52,129 bases of DNA from contig NZ_BCPR01000033.1 in the NCBI RefSeq assembly GCF_016586165.1, positions 1 to 52,129 of the forward strand, read 5' to 3'. Shown here piece by piece: positions 10,930 to 19,054 of this stretch; the first letter of the stretch is position 1, and the number at the start of each line of letters is the position of its first letter. Both the position numbers and the translations under genes were made by a program. The notes under the pieces were generated by a model. It did no database searches and was not told the DNA's origin. It saw nothing but the letters and a program-made list of their open reading frames with translations. Source of the DNA: Dyella sp. EPa41. GTDB lineage: Bacteria > Pseudomonadota > Gammaproteobacteria > Xanthomonadales > Rhodanobacteraceae.

Positions 10930-11340
10930 TTAAACCGACGTCTTGGCGCGCTTGAAAAGCACGCCGCGGGCTGTCGAAAAATTAACCAGCGAGGCCGCGG
11001 CCGAGCTCGCCGCCACGGCCAGCGCGGGCCAGCGATGCAGCCAGGGATAGAACAGCAGGATGGCCGCGTAGGCGGCGTAATTGACCACGGCGCCCACGCT
11101 CATCAGCGCGACCCAATGCAGCCACTCGGCCCGCAGCGAGCGCCCGCTGAGACGATGCGCGAAGGTGTAGCGACGGTTCCACAACCAGGTCGCCGTCGCC
11201 GCCAAGAGGAACGACACCACGCGCGCGAGATACGCGTTCCAGTGTCCCCAGCTGACCAGTGCCTGTACCACGCCGGCATCGACCACCAGGCCGATGACGC
11301 CACCAATGCCGAACAGCACGACCTGCCGGCGCAACCCCAT
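10930..11340 (-). CDS. GtrA-like four-helix membrane protein
   Basis: 136 residues, nearly all hydrophobic, forming four predicted membrane helices (about 7-27, 36-56, 75-97 and 103-122), with WNRRYTF (54-60) between helices two and three, the hallmark of the GtrA family. Members are thought to move or present polyprenyl-linked sugars for O-antigen or wall glycosylation, but none of the usual GtrB/glycosyltransferase partners is adjacent. The start ATG at 11340 overlaps the mtnA stop (TGATG), implying translational coupling to an unrelated methionine-salvage gene. The frame continues far upstream only as an antisense/alternate-frame shadow of mtnA. Function inferred from family only. Confidence 0.85.
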   Translation of the reverse strand: MGLRRQVVLFGIGGVIGLVVDAGVVQALVSWGHWNAYLARVVSFLLAATATWLWNRRYTFAHRLSGRSLRAEWLHWVALMSVGAVVNYAAYAAILLFYPWLHRWPALAVAASSAAASLVNFSTARGVLFKRAKTSV

Positions 11341-12350
11341 CAGCCGAACATCGCCTGCATGGCCTGGGTGCTCGGGCGTTCGATCACGCCCTTCTCGGTG
11401 ACGATGGCGTCGATCAACGACGCCGGCGTGACATCGAACACGGGATTCCACGCCTGCGCGCCATCCACCACGGTGCGCCGCCCGGCCACCGCCAGCAGCT
11501 CGGCCGGATCGCGCAGCTCGATTTCGATGTCCTCGCCCGACGCCGTGGCCATGTCGACCGTGGACGACGGCGCCACCACCATGAACTTCACGCCGTGATG
11601 GCGTGCCGCGATGGCCAGCTGGTAGGTGCCGATCTTGTTGGCGGTGTCGCCGTTGGCGGCGATGCGGTCCGCGCCCACGATCACCCACTGCACTTCGCCC
11701 GAACGCATCAGGTGCGCGGCGGCCGAATCGGCGATGAGCCTGGCCGGCACGCCGTCGCGCACGAGTTCCCACATGGTCAGGCGGGCACCCTGCTGCCACG
11801 GCCGCGTCTCGCCCGCGTACACGCGCTCGACGCGACCGCTGGCCACGCCTGCACGAATGACACCGAGGGCGGTGCCGAAGCCCGCCGTGGCGAGCGAGCC
11901 GGTGTTGCAATGCGTGAGCACGCCCGAATGGGGCGCGATGAGGGAGGCACCCAGTTCACCCATGTGGCGGTTGGCGGCCAGGTCCTCGTCCTGGATTGCC
12001 TGCGCTTCGCGTTCCAGCGCCGCGGCATCGGCACCCGCGGCGACGCGTGCCTTCATGCGATCCAGCGCCCACATCAGGTTCACCGCCGTCGGGCGTGCGG
12101 CACGCAACATGGCCAGCGCGGCATCCAGCGGCTCGCCCAGCTTCGCGGCCAGCACCACGCCCCAGGCCGCGGCGATGCCAATGGCAGGCGCGCCGCGCAC
12201 GGCCAGGTCCTTGATGGCCTGGGTCACTTCGGTCGCGTTGGCGCAGTCGATCCAGCGCTCTTCCTGCGGGAGCAGGCGCTGGTCGAGCAGGCGCAAGTGA
12301 TCGCCCTGCCACTGCACGGCGCGAATGCGGTCGTAACGGTCGTAATCCAT
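11340..12350 (-). CDS. mtnA: S-methyl-5-thioribose-1-phosphate isomerase
   Basis: Converts methylthioribose 1-phosphate to methylthioribulose 1-phosphate in the methionine salvage pathway; cytosolic. 336 residues. The family motifs [13 protein letters not shown] (52-64), [17 protein letters not shown] (147-163) and [10 protein letters not shown] (226-235) are intact and place the catalytic pair at C148 and D228, an offset of 12 from B. subtilis MtnA C160/D240. ATG at 12350 chosen because it aligns with the family N-terminus; the frame is open 13 codons further. No other mtn gene is present in the window. It follows the PspC peptide gene by 54 bases and overlaps the gtrA-like gene by one base. 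Confidence 0.96.
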   Translation of the reverse strand: MDYDRYDRIRAVQWQGDHLRLLDQRLLPQEERWIDCANATEVTQAIKDLAVRGAPAIGIAAAWGVVLAAKLGEPLDAALAMLRAARPTAVNLMWALDRMKARVAAGADAAALEREAQAIQDEDLAANRHMGELGASLIAPHSGVLTHCNTGSLATAGFGTALGVIRAGVASGRVERVYAGETRPWQQGARLTMWELVRDGVPARLIADSAAAHLMRSGEVQWVIVGADRIAANGDTANKIGTYQLAIAARHHGVKFMVVAPSSTVDMATASGEDIEIELRDPAELLAVAGRRTVVDGAQAWNPVFDVTPASLIDAIVTEKGVIERPSTQAMQAMFG

Positions 12351-12404
12351 AGACGGTCTTGCCAATCGAAATAAACGGAATGCGGGCACGCCCGCGATGG
12401 GAAA

Positions 12405-12590
12405 TCAGGGGCCCTCAGGCATCAACAGCCACAGCACCAGGTAAGCCACGATGCCCGAGCCGCCCAGGAAGGTGAGGACGACCCAGAGGATGCGAACCAG
12501 GGTCGGGTCCCAGCCCAGGTATTGGGCGATGCCGCCGCAGACGCCGGCGAGCTTCCTGTCAGTGAGCGAACGATGCAGGCGCTTTTCCAT
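12405..12590 (-). CDS. Small PspC-domain membrane protein
   Basis: 61 residues consisting only of a PspC domain: the conserved LAGVCGGIAQYLGWDPTLVR (14-33) followed by one membrane helix (about 34-56). PspC domains occur in phage-shock-protein systems and in many stand-alone envelope proteins; with no pspA or pspB nearby, a stress role is only suggested. Start ATG at 12590 has AGAGGA about nine bases upstream. It sits 26 bases after phaC and 54 before mtnA, probably on the same transcript. Confidence 0.88.
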   Translation of the reverse strand: MEKRLHRSLTDRKLAGVCGGIAQYLGWDPTLVRILWVVLTFLGGSGIVAYLVLWLLMPEGP

Positions 12591-12616
12591 GGGCCATCCT
12601 CTTCACGGGCGATGGC

Positions 12617-13651
12617 TCAGTTTCGCGTACTGAGCCACTGATGGATAGCCGGCGGCACCTCGCGCTGGGCGCGACCGGAGACATAGATGCCGATGTGACC
12701 GCCCTTGAAGGCGAGCTGGGTGTAATCGGTCGTGCCCACGTGGCGACCCAACGCCCGCGACGCATCCGGCGGCACCAGGTGATCCTGCTCGGCGAATATG
12801 TTGAGCACCGGCTGCGTGATCATGCCGAGGTCGACCGGCTTGCCGCCGATCACCACCTCGCCCTTGACCAGTTTGTTCTGCTGGTAGAAATCCTTGATGA
12901 ATTCGCGGAAGGCTTCGCCCGCCTGGTCCGGCGAATCGAAGATCCAGCGCTCCATGCGCAGGAAATTCTGCAGCTCTTTCGGATTGTCGAGGATGTCGAC
13001 CAGGCCCACGTACTTCTGTTGGTTGAGGCGCACCGGCTTGAGCGTGAGATACACCCAGTTGAGCAGCTCGGCCGGGATGTTGCCCATGGTGTCGACGAAC
13101 AGATCCACGTCCAGGTCGCGCGACCAGCTCGACAGCATGTTGTCGGGGGTCTGGAAATCCACCGGCGTCACCATGGTGATCAGGTTCTTCACCTTTTCGC
13201 CGTGGGTCGCCGTGTAGCACAGCGAGAACGTGCCGCCCTGGCAGATGCCGAGCAGGTTGATCGCTTCGGCGCCCGCGGCCTTGCGAACCGCGTCCACGCA
13301 GCGATCGAGATAACCGTTGATGTAGTCGTCCAGCGTCAGCCAGCGATCGGCGCCGTCCGGATAGCCCCAGTCGAGCAGATAGACGTCTTCGCCCTGCTCG
13401 AGCAGGTTGCGGACGAGCGAACGGTCTTCCTGCAGATCGGTCATCCACACGGTGTTGACCAGTGCGTACACGATCAGCGTCGGCGTCTTCGTAGAGGGCT
13501 TGCCCTGCCCCTTCATGTGCCACACCGTGAGCTTGTCCTCACGGTATACGGCCTCACGCGGCGTGTTGGCGTACTCGGGCTCGCGTTGATGCTGCAGGTT
13601 GCCCAGGCCGGCCGCGAGCTTTCGCTGGAAAGCGGCGATCTCTCCCGTCAA
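12617..13651 (-). CDS. phaC: Class III poly(3-hydroxyalkanoate) synthase subunit PhaC (5' end frameshifted or mis-assembled)
   Basis: Alpha/beta-hydrolase that polymerises 3-hydroxyacyl-CoA into polyester at the PHA granule, together with PhaE. From the TTG at 13651 the frame gives 344 residues with the lipase-box GICQGG (nucleophile C137), D290 (EQDHLVPP) and H319 (KGGHIG). All three are exactly 12 below Allochromatium vinosum C149/D302/H331, so about a dozen N-terminal residues are missing. An ATG at 13685 with an ideal AAGGAG five bases upstream begins MFPPLPPPT but is one base out of frame; removing a single base between 13684 and 13652 would give a 355-residue protein. I give the in-frame part as the CDS. 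The SD of that ATG overlaps the phaE stop, as expected for a coupled phaE-phaC pair. Confidence 0.82.
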   Translation of the reverse strand: MTGEIAAFQRKLAAGLGNLQHQREPEYANTPREAVYREDKLTVWHMKGQGKPSTKTPTLIVYALVNTVWMTDLQEDRSLVRNLLEQGEDVYLLDWGYPDGADRWLTLDDYINGYLDRCVDAVRKAAGAEAINLLGICQGGTFSLCYTATHGEKVKNLITMVTPVDFQTPDNMLSSWSRDLDVDLFVDTMGNIPAELLNWVYLTLKPVRLNQQKYVGLVDILDNPKELQNFLRMERWIFDSPDQAGEAFREFIKDFYQQNKLVKGEVVIGGKPVDLGMITQPVLNIFAEQDHLVPPDASRALGRHVGTTDYTQLAFKGGHIGIYVSGRAQREVPPAIHQWLSTRN

Positions 13652-13694
13652 GGCGGCAGGTCGGAGGCGGTAGCGGTGGAAACATGGATGCTCC

Positions 13695-14729
13695 TTACTT
13701 GCGCGTGCGCGTGGAACCGCGCACGGCCGACTTGCGGGCGACCACCGCGGCGGCCGGCTTGGCGCGGCGCACCACGGCGTCTTCTTCGGCTTCGCGCTTG
13801 CTGCTGCGTGCAGCCGGACGCTTGGTGGCCCTCGCCTCCTCACCCTTGCCTGCCAGCTGGCGCTTCAGGGCCGCCACTTCCGCGCGCAGTGCGCTTACTT
13901 CATCCGAACCCGCGGACGCCGCGCGATCGCGCAGTTCGCGTCGCAGCTCGTGCAGGCGCTTGCCCAGCGCGGACACTTCGCTGCGCGTCGGCATGCCCAG
14001 CTCGCGACACATCGCATCCAGTTGCTGCTGCTGCAGCTGTCGCAACCGACCCTGTGCATTGACCATCTCGCCGTAGACGTGGCGAAACTCTTCTGACAAG
14101 GCAATCTGCGCGTAGGCCTCTTCGGCGCCATCCACCCACAGGTCGTACAGCGCCTTGAGCGATTCGACCTGGCGCGTCGAGTCGGTGAAATCTGCCAGCT
14201 TGGCCTGCAGGCGCTCGAAACCTTCGGTGTTCGCGCGCTGGATCAAGGCCTGGTACTTGCCCGACCAGTCCAGGTATTCCTGCATGGCTGCCGCGATTTC
14301 CTGCTGCTGCAGCTGGCGCTCGCGGGTGAAGCCGAATGCCGCCATGTGCTCCACGTCGAAGCGCATCCCGGACTGGCTGGACTGCAGCCACGATTGCCAC
14401 AACTGGCCGAAGCTGCGCGCCGCTTCGCTGTCGATGGACGCGAACGCATGCGCGAAGGGCTGCCCGCCCAGGCTGGAAAACAGGTTCTGCAGCGCCTGCT
14501 GCCACTCGGCCGGGTTCTGGCCCAGGCCACTGCCCACCGCGCCCTGCAGCCATTCGTTGTAACCCTTCAGCGCGGCCATGCTGCGAGCCATCAGGTCGTC
14601 GGCACGCGGCATCGCGGCGCCTGGATGAGTGGGCGTGGCCTGCTGCTGCAGGTATCGGGTCCAGGTATCCCAGGATTGCTGCGCCAGCGCCTGGTAGTCC
14701 TTGAACAAATCACTCGCCTGGTCGGCCAT
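13695..14729 (-). CDS. phaE: Class III PHA synthase subunit PhaE with basic histone-like tail
   Basis: Non-catalytic partner that activates PhaC in class III PHA synthases. 344 residues: N-terminal MADQASDLFKDYQALAQQSW, a mostly helical PhaE region rich in Trp and Gln, a short coiled coil (VSALRAEVAALKRQLA, ending near residue 293), then a 51-residue tail (294-344) dense in Lys, Arg and Ala (RPAAR, RRAKPAA, STRTRK). The tail resembles DNA-binding tails of granule proteins such as PhaF/PhaM and is not a general feature of PhaE as I know it. ATG at 14729 chosen because the frame upstream is not family-like. The stop codon overlaps the phaC ribosome site. Confidence 0.9.
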   Translation of the reverse strand: MADQASDLFKDYQALAQQSWDTWTRYLQQQATPTHPGAAMPRADDLMARSMAALKGYNEWLQGAVGSGLGQNPAEWQQALQNLFSSLGGQPFAHAFASIDSEAARSFGQLWQSWLQSSQSGMRFDVEHMAAFGFTRERQLQQQEIAAAMQEYLDWSGKYQALIQRANTEGFERLQAKLADFTDSTRQVESLKALYDLWVDGAEEAYAQIALSEEFRHVYGEMVNAQGRLRQLQQQQLDAMCRELGMPTRSEVSALGKRLHELRRELRDRAASAGSDEVSALRAEVAALKRQLAGKGEEARATKRPAARSSKREAEEDAVVRRAKPAAAVVARKSAVRGSTRTRK

Positions 14730-14755
14730 GCCTAGATCCTCGTTACACCGCCGGC

Positions 14756-14761
14756 ATCGTA
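14756..14761 (-). promoter_or_regulatory. Possible extended -10 promoter of phaE-phaC
   Basis: Minus-strand TGCTACGAT contains a TGn-extended -10 (TACGAT, 14756-14761) 27 bases before the phaE ATG, downstream of the pnp terminator. No strong -35. It is the best candidate in the 155-base gap between pnp and phaE. Confidence 0.35.
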
Positions 14762-14833
14762 GCAAAAGCAGGTTGCAGCGAACGCAAAAACGGCATTACG
14801 GACAGGCGCTTTCGATGTCCTGGGATCAGGAAA

Positions 14834-14864
14834 GCAAAAGCCCGGCGCATGGCCGGGCTTTTGC
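14834..14864 (-). terminator. Terminator after pnp
   Basis: Perfect 13-bp stem (14834-14846 with 14852-14864) around a 5-base loop; on the minus strand the 3' arm ends in CTTTTGC followed by TTTCC. It lies 21 bases beyond the pnp stop and ends the metY-pnp block. Confidence 0.85.
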
Positions 14865-14884
14865 GCTTGCCTGCGGAGGATGAC

Positions 14885-16990
14885 TCAGGCGTTCGCGCCT
14901 TCGTCCTCGGCCACGGCCTTCATGGACAGGCGGATACGGCCCTGCTTGTCCACTTCCAGCACCTTGACCTTGACGATGTCGCCTTCCTTCAGCTTGTCGG
15001 AGACCTTCTCCACGCGCTCGCTGGAGATCTGCGAGACGTGCACCAGGCCGTCCTTGCCCGGCATGATGGTCACGAATGCGCCGAAGTCCATCAGCTTGGC
15101 GACCTTGCCCTCGTAGATGCGGCCCGGTTCGACGTCGGAGACGATCTGCTCGATGCGCGCCTTGGCGGCGTTGGCGGCCTCGCGGTTGACCGAGGCGATG
15201 ACCACGGTGCCGTCGTCGCTGATGTCGATGGTGGTGCCGGTCTCTTCGGTGATCGAGCGGATGGTGGCGCCGCCCTTGCCGATCACTTCGCGAATCTTGT
15301 CCGGGTGGATCTTGATGGTGAGCAGGCGCGGGGCGAACTCGCTCATCTCGGTGCGCGGGGTGCTGATCACCTTCGCCATTTCGCCGAGGATGTGCAGGCG
15401 GCCACGCTTGGCCTGCTCCAGCGCCACCTTCATGATCTCTTCGGTGATGCCGTCGATCTTGATGTCCATCTGCAGCGCGGAGATGCCATCGGCGCTACCG
15501 GCCACCTTGAAGTCCATGTCGCCGAGATGGTCTTCGTCACCCAGGATGTCGGACAGCACGACGAAGTCGTTGCCTTCCTTCACCAGGCCCATGGCGATAC
15601 CGGCCACCGGCGCCTTCAGCGGGATGCCGGCGTCCATCATGGCGAGCGAGGAACCGCACACCGAGGCCATCGACGAGGAACCGTTGGACTCGGTGATTTC
15701 CGAGACCACGCGGACCACGTACGGGAACTCCTCGATGGTCGGCTTCACGGCCTGCACGCCGCGCTTGGCAAGGCGGCCGTGGCCGATCTCGCGGCGCTTC
15801 GGGGCGCCGAAACGACCGGCCTCGCCCACCGAGAACGGCGGGAAGTTGTAATGGAACAGGAAGGCATCCTTCGACTCGCCTTCCGGCGCGTCGATGATCT
15901 GCGCATCACGGGTGGTGCCCAGCGTGGTCACGACCAGCGCCTGGGTTTCGCCACGGGTGAACAGCGCCGAGCCGTGCGTGCGCGGCAGGACGCCGACGCG
16001 AACGGTGATGGGGCGGATGTCGTCAAGGTTGCGGCCGTCGATGCGGACCTTGGTCTTGAGCACGCCGTCGCGCATGGTGCGGTATTCGAGCTCGGCGAAT
16101 TCCTTCGCCAGCTCCGCCTTGTCCCAGCCCTTGGCTTCGGCGTCGGCGGCCAGCGAGGCCAGCACGTCGGCCTTGATGGCGGCGATGGCGTCACGGCGCT
16201 GCAGCTTGTCGCGCACCTGGAAGGCGGTCTCGAGCTGGTTGCCCACGGCGCCCGCGAGGGCGGCGACGAGCGACTCGTTGCGGGCCGGCGCCTGCCAGGC
16301 CATGGACGGACGAGCCGCCTGGGTGGCCAGTTCGGCGATGGCGCGGATGGCCGTCTGCATCTGCTGGTGACCGAACACCACGGCGCCGAGCATCACTTCC
16401 TCGGACAGCAGCTGCGCTTCGGATTCCACCATCAGCACGGCATTGGCCGTGCCGGCGACCACCAGGTCGAGCTTGGAGGTCTTGAGTTCCGAAACGGTCG
16501 GGTTCAGCAGGTACTTGCCATCGGCATAACCGACGCGGGCGGCGCCGATCGGGCCCTTGAACGGGATGCCGGCGAGGCTCAGCGCGGCGGAGGCGCCCAG
16601 CATGGCCGGGATGTCACCGTCGATCTCGGGGTTCAGCGACACGACCTGCGCGATGACCTGCACTTCGTTCTTGAACTCTTCCGGGAACAGCGGGCGCACC
16701 GGGCGATCGATCAGACGCGAGGTCAGCGTCTCCTTCTCGGTCGGACGGCCTTCGCGCTTGAAGAAGCCACCGGGGATGCGACCGGCCGAGTAGAACTTCT
16801 CGACGTAGTCGACCGTGAGCGGGAAGAAGTCCTGACCTTCCTTCGCCTTGGCAGCGGCCACCACGGTGACCAGCACCACGGTGCCGCCCATGCTGACCAT
16901 GACGGCACCGGAAGCCTGGCGGGCGATTTCGCCCGTCTCCAGTGTGACTTCGTGATTACCGAACTGGAATGACTTGGTTACTTTCGCCAC
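14885..16990 (-). CDS. pnp: Polyribonucleotide nucleotidyltransferase (PNPase)
   Basis: Phosphorolytic 3'-5' exoribonuclease, a degradosome component. 701 residues with the standard order: RNase PH domain 1, all-alpha linker, RNase PH domain 2, KH domain ([20 protein letters not shown] near 560) and S1 domain ending at IRLSMKA. The start is a GTG at 16990 ([11 protein letters not shown]) with AGGA eight to eleven bases upstream; the frame stays open 45 codons more but over the rpsO-pnp spacer and into rpsO, without similarity. The 82-base rpsO-pnp spacer can form a small GCGGCC/GGCCGC hairpin (17014-17031), a possible but unproven counterpart of the RNase III/PNPase autoregulation site known in E. 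coli. Confidence 0.97.
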   Translation of the reverse strand: MAKVTKSFQFGNHEVTLETGEIARQASGAVMVSMGGTVVLVTVVAAAKAKEGQDFFPLTVDYVEKFYSAGRIPGGFFKREGRPTEKETLTSRLIDRPVRPLFPEEFKNEVQVIAQVVSLNPEIDGDIPAMLGASAALSLAGIPFKGPIGAARVGYADGKYLLNPTVSELKTSKLDLVVAGTANAVLMVESEAQLLSEEVMLGAVVFGHQQMQTAIRAIAELATQAARPSMAWQAPARNESLVAALAGAVGNQLETAFQVRDKLQRRDAIAAIKADVLASLAADAEAKGWDKAELAKEFAELEYRTMRDGVLKTKVRIDGRNLDDIRPITVRVGVLPRTHGSALFTRGETQALVVTTLGTTRDAQIIDAPEGESKDAFLFHYNFPPFSVGEAGRFGAPKRREIGHGRLAKRGVQAVKPTIEEFPYVVRVVSEITESNGSSSMASVCGSSLAMMDAGIPLKAPVAGIAMGLVKEGNDFVVLSDILGDEDHLGDMDFKVAGSADGISALQMDIKIDGITEEIMKVALEQAKRGRLHILGEMAKVISTPRTEMSEFAPRLLTIKIHPDKIREVIGKGGATIRSITEETGTTIDISDDGTVVIASVNREAANAAKARIEQIVSDVEPGRIYEGKVAKLMDFGAFVTIMPGKDGLVHVSQISSERVEKVSDKLKEGDIVKVKVLEVDKQGRIRLSMKAVAEDEGANA

Positions 16991-17072
16991 TGTCTTTTCC
17001 TGAATTGGGAAGTGCGGCCGGGGATGGCCGCTTCTTGATCTTCGCGTCCACGAATGAACGCAAACATCAACC

Positions 17073-17342
17073 TTAGCGACGGAGGCCGAGGCGCTCGATG
17101 AGGCTCTGGTAACGAGCCAGGTCACGATCCTTCAGGTAGCTCAGCAGGCGCTTGCGCTGGTTGACCAGCTTCAGCAGGCCGCGGCGGGAGTGATGATCCT
17201 GCTTGTGAGCCTTGAAGTGGTCGGTGAGGTGGTCGATGCGGGCCGACAGCAGGGCGACCTGCACTTCCGGCGAACCCGTGTCGTTCGGCACGCGGCCGAA
17301 GTCAGCGATGATCTTGCCGGTCTGTTCTGCGGTAAGGGACAT
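17073..17342 (-). CDS. rpsO: 30S ribosomal protein S15
   Basis: 89 residues, the standard length; binds 16S rRNA helices 20-22 and helps build the platform. The sequence is typical throughout ([36 protein letters not shown]). The ATG at 17342 is preceded by AGGAAGAG. It has its own promoter at 17447-17476 and a long leader with a perfect hairpin and T-tract, consistent with leader-based autoregulation as known for S15 in several bacteria. pnp follows after 82 bases. Confidence 0.98.
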   Translation of the reverse strand: MSLTAEQTGKIIADFGRVPNDTGSPEVQVALLSARIDHLTDHFKAHKQDHHSRRGLLKLVNQRKRLLSYLKDRDLARYQSLIERLGLRR

Positions 17343-17356
17343 GATTAGCTCTTCCT

Positions 17357-17413
17357 AAAAAAACGGGTGCGAAGCTTGCGCAACGTCACGCCATGACGTT
17401 GCGCAAGCTTCGC
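17357..17413 (-). terminator. Terminator-like hairpin and T-tract in the rpsO leader
   Basis: Perfect 20-bp inverted repeat (17369-17388 with 17394-17413), loop of five bases. On the minus strand it is followed by ACCCG and then seven T residues (17363-17357), which run straight into the rpsO ribosome site. It is downstream of the rpsO promoter, so it can act as an attenuator or RNase III site rather than only as the truB terminator. The 5-base gap before the T-tract makes it a weaker terminator than usual. Confidence 0.7.
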
Positions 17414-17446
17414 CTAGATGAATGAAAATTCTGAAACAAGCTCCGT

Positions 17447-17476
17447 ATTGTAGCGAGCGGAGCCCAACGACAACAA
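17447..17476 (-). promoter_or_regulatory. Sigma-70-type promoter of rpsO
   Basis: Minus-strand TTGTTG (17471-17476), 18-base spacer, TACAAT (17447-17452), in the truB-rpsO gap. Start site near 17440, leaving a leader of roughly 100 bases that contains the 20-bp hairpin. Confidence 0.7.
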
Positions 17477-17487
17477 GACCGTCATGG

Positions 17488-18429
17488 TCATCCGGCATCC
17501 TGCCCGGTCCGCGGCAGGTTGAAACCGCGCACGATACGCAGCTTGCCCCCCGCATCCTCGCCCAGGGCGAGCAGCCGGCCATCCTCGGCAAGCACGACGA
17601 ACTGCCCGTCCATGGGAGTCTCCAGCGGAATCTGCTGACCCTGTGAGACAGCAAGGCTGCGGGCCTCATCCAGATGAAGGGCAGGCAGCCCCGCCAGCCC
17701 AGCCGAGACCGGCAGCAGCACGGCGAGCAAGGCGTCGTCGCCCTGTGCGGCCAGCGCCTTCAGCTGGTCCAGGGTCAGCATGACCGGCTCCCTGAACGGC
17801 TCCACCCACACGCGCCGCAAGGCAGTGAGATGGGCTCCGCAACCCAGGTCTTCGCCAAGATCCACCGCGAGGCTTCGTACGTAGGTACCCGAGCCGCATT
17901 CGACATGGAGCGTGAGCGTGTCTTCGGTGCGCGACAGCAGGTCCAGCCTGTACACCTCCACCTCGCGGGCGGGCACGTCGACGGCTTCACCGCGCCGGGC
18001 CTTCACGTAGAGCGGCTCGCCGTCCTGCTTGATCGCGGAATAGGCCGGGGGAACCTGGGTAATGCGGCCGCGCAGTTTCGCCAGGGCCTGCTCGATGGCC
18101 TCGTCGGTCAAGGGTGGAACGGGCCGCTCCAGCACCACGTCGCCCTCGAGGTCCGCCGTGGTGGTGGTGACGCCCAGCCGGCACTCGGCGGTGTAGGCCT
18201 TGCGCGAACCCAGCAGCATGCCGGCGATCTTGGTCGCTTCGCCCAGGCACAGCGGCAGCAAACCGGTGGCCAGCGGGTCGAGCGCCCCGGTGTGGCCGCC
18301 CTTCTCGGCGCGAAAAATGCCCTTGCGGACGGCTTGCAACGCTTCGTTGGAGCTCTGGCCCAAGGGCTTGTCCAGCAGGACGATGCCATGCAGGTCGCGA
18401 AAACGGATGCGGCTTTTCTTCTTGCTCAT
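17488..18429 (-). CDS. truB: tRNA pseudouridine-55 synthase
   Basis: Makes pseudouridine 55 in the T-loop of tRNAs. 313 residues; the catalytic motif GGHTGALDPLATGLL places the nucleophilic Asp at 51, and the later motifs AYSAIKQDGEPLYVKAR and GTYVRSLAVDLGE are intact. A C-terminal PUA-like extension follows (about 245-305). ATG at 18429, 64 bases after rbfA, in the conserved rbfA-truB-rpsO order. Confidence 0.97.
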   Translation of the reverse strand: MSKKKSRIRFRDLHGIVLLDKPLGQSSNEALQAVRKGIFRAEKGGHTGALDPLATGLLPLCLGEATKIAGMLLGSRKAYTAECRLGVTTTTADLEGDVVLERPVPPLTDEAIEQALAKLRGRITQVPPAYSAIKQDGEPLYVKARRGEAVDVPAREVEVYRLDLLSRTEDTLTLHVECGSGTYVRSLAVDLGEDLGCGAHLTALRRVWVEPFREPVMLTLDQLKALAAQGDDALLAVLLPVSAGLAGLPALHLDEARSLAVSQGQQIPLETPMDGQFVVLAEDGRLLALGEDAGGKLRIVRGFNLPRTGQDAG

Positions 18430-18493
18430 GAGGTCATGCGGACCCGCCGCCCTGCCTGGGCGATACGGGCCATCCCGTTGCGATAAACACGCC

Positions 18494-18889
18494 TCAGTCC
18501 TCGGCGGAGTCCTCGGCCTCGTCCCTGGAAGGCGCCGGGTAGCGGCTGCTGTCCTGCCGCAGCAGCGTATCGATGCGTTCGCCCTTGTCGACCGAATCGT
18601 CGTACTTGAAGCGCAGCTCCGGCACGCGGCGCAGGCGCATGCTGCGGGACAGCTCGCGACGGAACTCCACCGCCAGCTCCTTGAGCGCCTTGACGGCCTC
18701 GGCCGAACGCTCCGGCTGCAACGCCGTCACCCAGACCGTGGCCCAATCGAGATCGCGGGTGACCTCGACGTCGGACACGCTCACCGACGGCAACCCGTGA
18801 TCGCGCACGGCGGCATGGACCAGCAGGCCAATTTCGCGGCGCAGCTCTGCGCCGACGCGGTCGGTACGTTTGAAATCGCGTGAGGGCAT
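18494..18889 (-). CDS. rbfA: 30S ribosome-binding factor A
   Basis: KH-fold protein needed for late 16S rRNA maturation and cold growth. 131 residues: starts MPSRDFKRTDRVGAELRREI, contains VSVSDVEVTRDLDWATVWVT (36-55) and VPELRFKYDDSVDKGERID (88-106), all family-typical, then an acidic C-terminal tail. Separated from infB by 156 bases that carry an inverted GAATAGGG repeat, so coupling to infB is looser than in E. coli. Confidence 0.96.
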   Translation of the reverse strand: MPSRDFKRTDRVGAELRREIGLLVHAAVRDHGLPSVSVSDVEVTRDLDWATVWVTALQPERSAEAVKALKELAVEFRRELSRSMRLRRVPELRFKYDDSVDKGERIDTLLRQDSSRYPAPSRDEAEDSAED

Positions 18890-18899
18890 GGTTGGAGCC

Positions 18900-19026
18900 G
18901 AGAATAGGGAATAGGGAATAGGAAAAGCGGGTCGTCAGGATACTCCGACGCCCCGCTTGGGTTCCATTTGGCGGGAATGGGTGGGGTAACCGGGAGTGCT
19001 TTTGCTATTCCCTACTCCCCATTCCC
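18900..19026. repeat. Inverted GAATAGGGAATAGGG-type repeat between infB and rbfA
   Basis: A 29-base arm at 18900-18928 made of tandem GAATAGG units ending in AAAAGC recurs inverted at 18998-19026 (ATTCCC units) with several mismatches. The 69 bases between are unique. On RNA it would form a long imperfect stem inside the infB-rbfA transcript. Such tandem-unit repeats are typical intergenic elements of Xanthomonadales genomes (family knowledge). Confidence 0.75.
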
Positions 19027-19027
19027 A

Positions 19028-19054
19028 ACGCTGTAACGCTCCGCGTTACAGCGT
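19028..19054 (-). other. Perfect 12-bp hairpin spanning the infB stop codon
   Basis: ACGCTGTAACGC (19028-19039) pairs with GCGTTACAGCGT (19043-19054) around TCC. The infB TAA stop lies within the 5' arm as read on the minus strand. No T-tract follows, so it is not a simple intrinsic terminator; RNA stability or ribosome spacing are possible roles. Confidence 0.65.

Noticed and set aside
2140..10933. Long open frames opposite the YhdH-type gene, the amidohydrolase gene and gyrA (for example 2140-3363 minus, 5864-8143 minus, 8420-10933 plus)
   Set aside because: High-GC shadow frames: their peptides are His/Arg/Gly/Ala-rich with no family motif, while the opposite strand encodes intact known proteins.
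13652..13843. The phaC-frame extension from 13651 to 13843 as the true PhaC N-terminus
   Set aside because: It lies mostly over the end of phaE in another frame and its residues are unlike any PHA synthase.
17014..17031. Hairpin in the rpsO-pnp spacer as an RNase III autoregulation site
   Set aside because: Only six contiguous pairs; too short to claim without RNA data, so mentioned only in the pnp entry.
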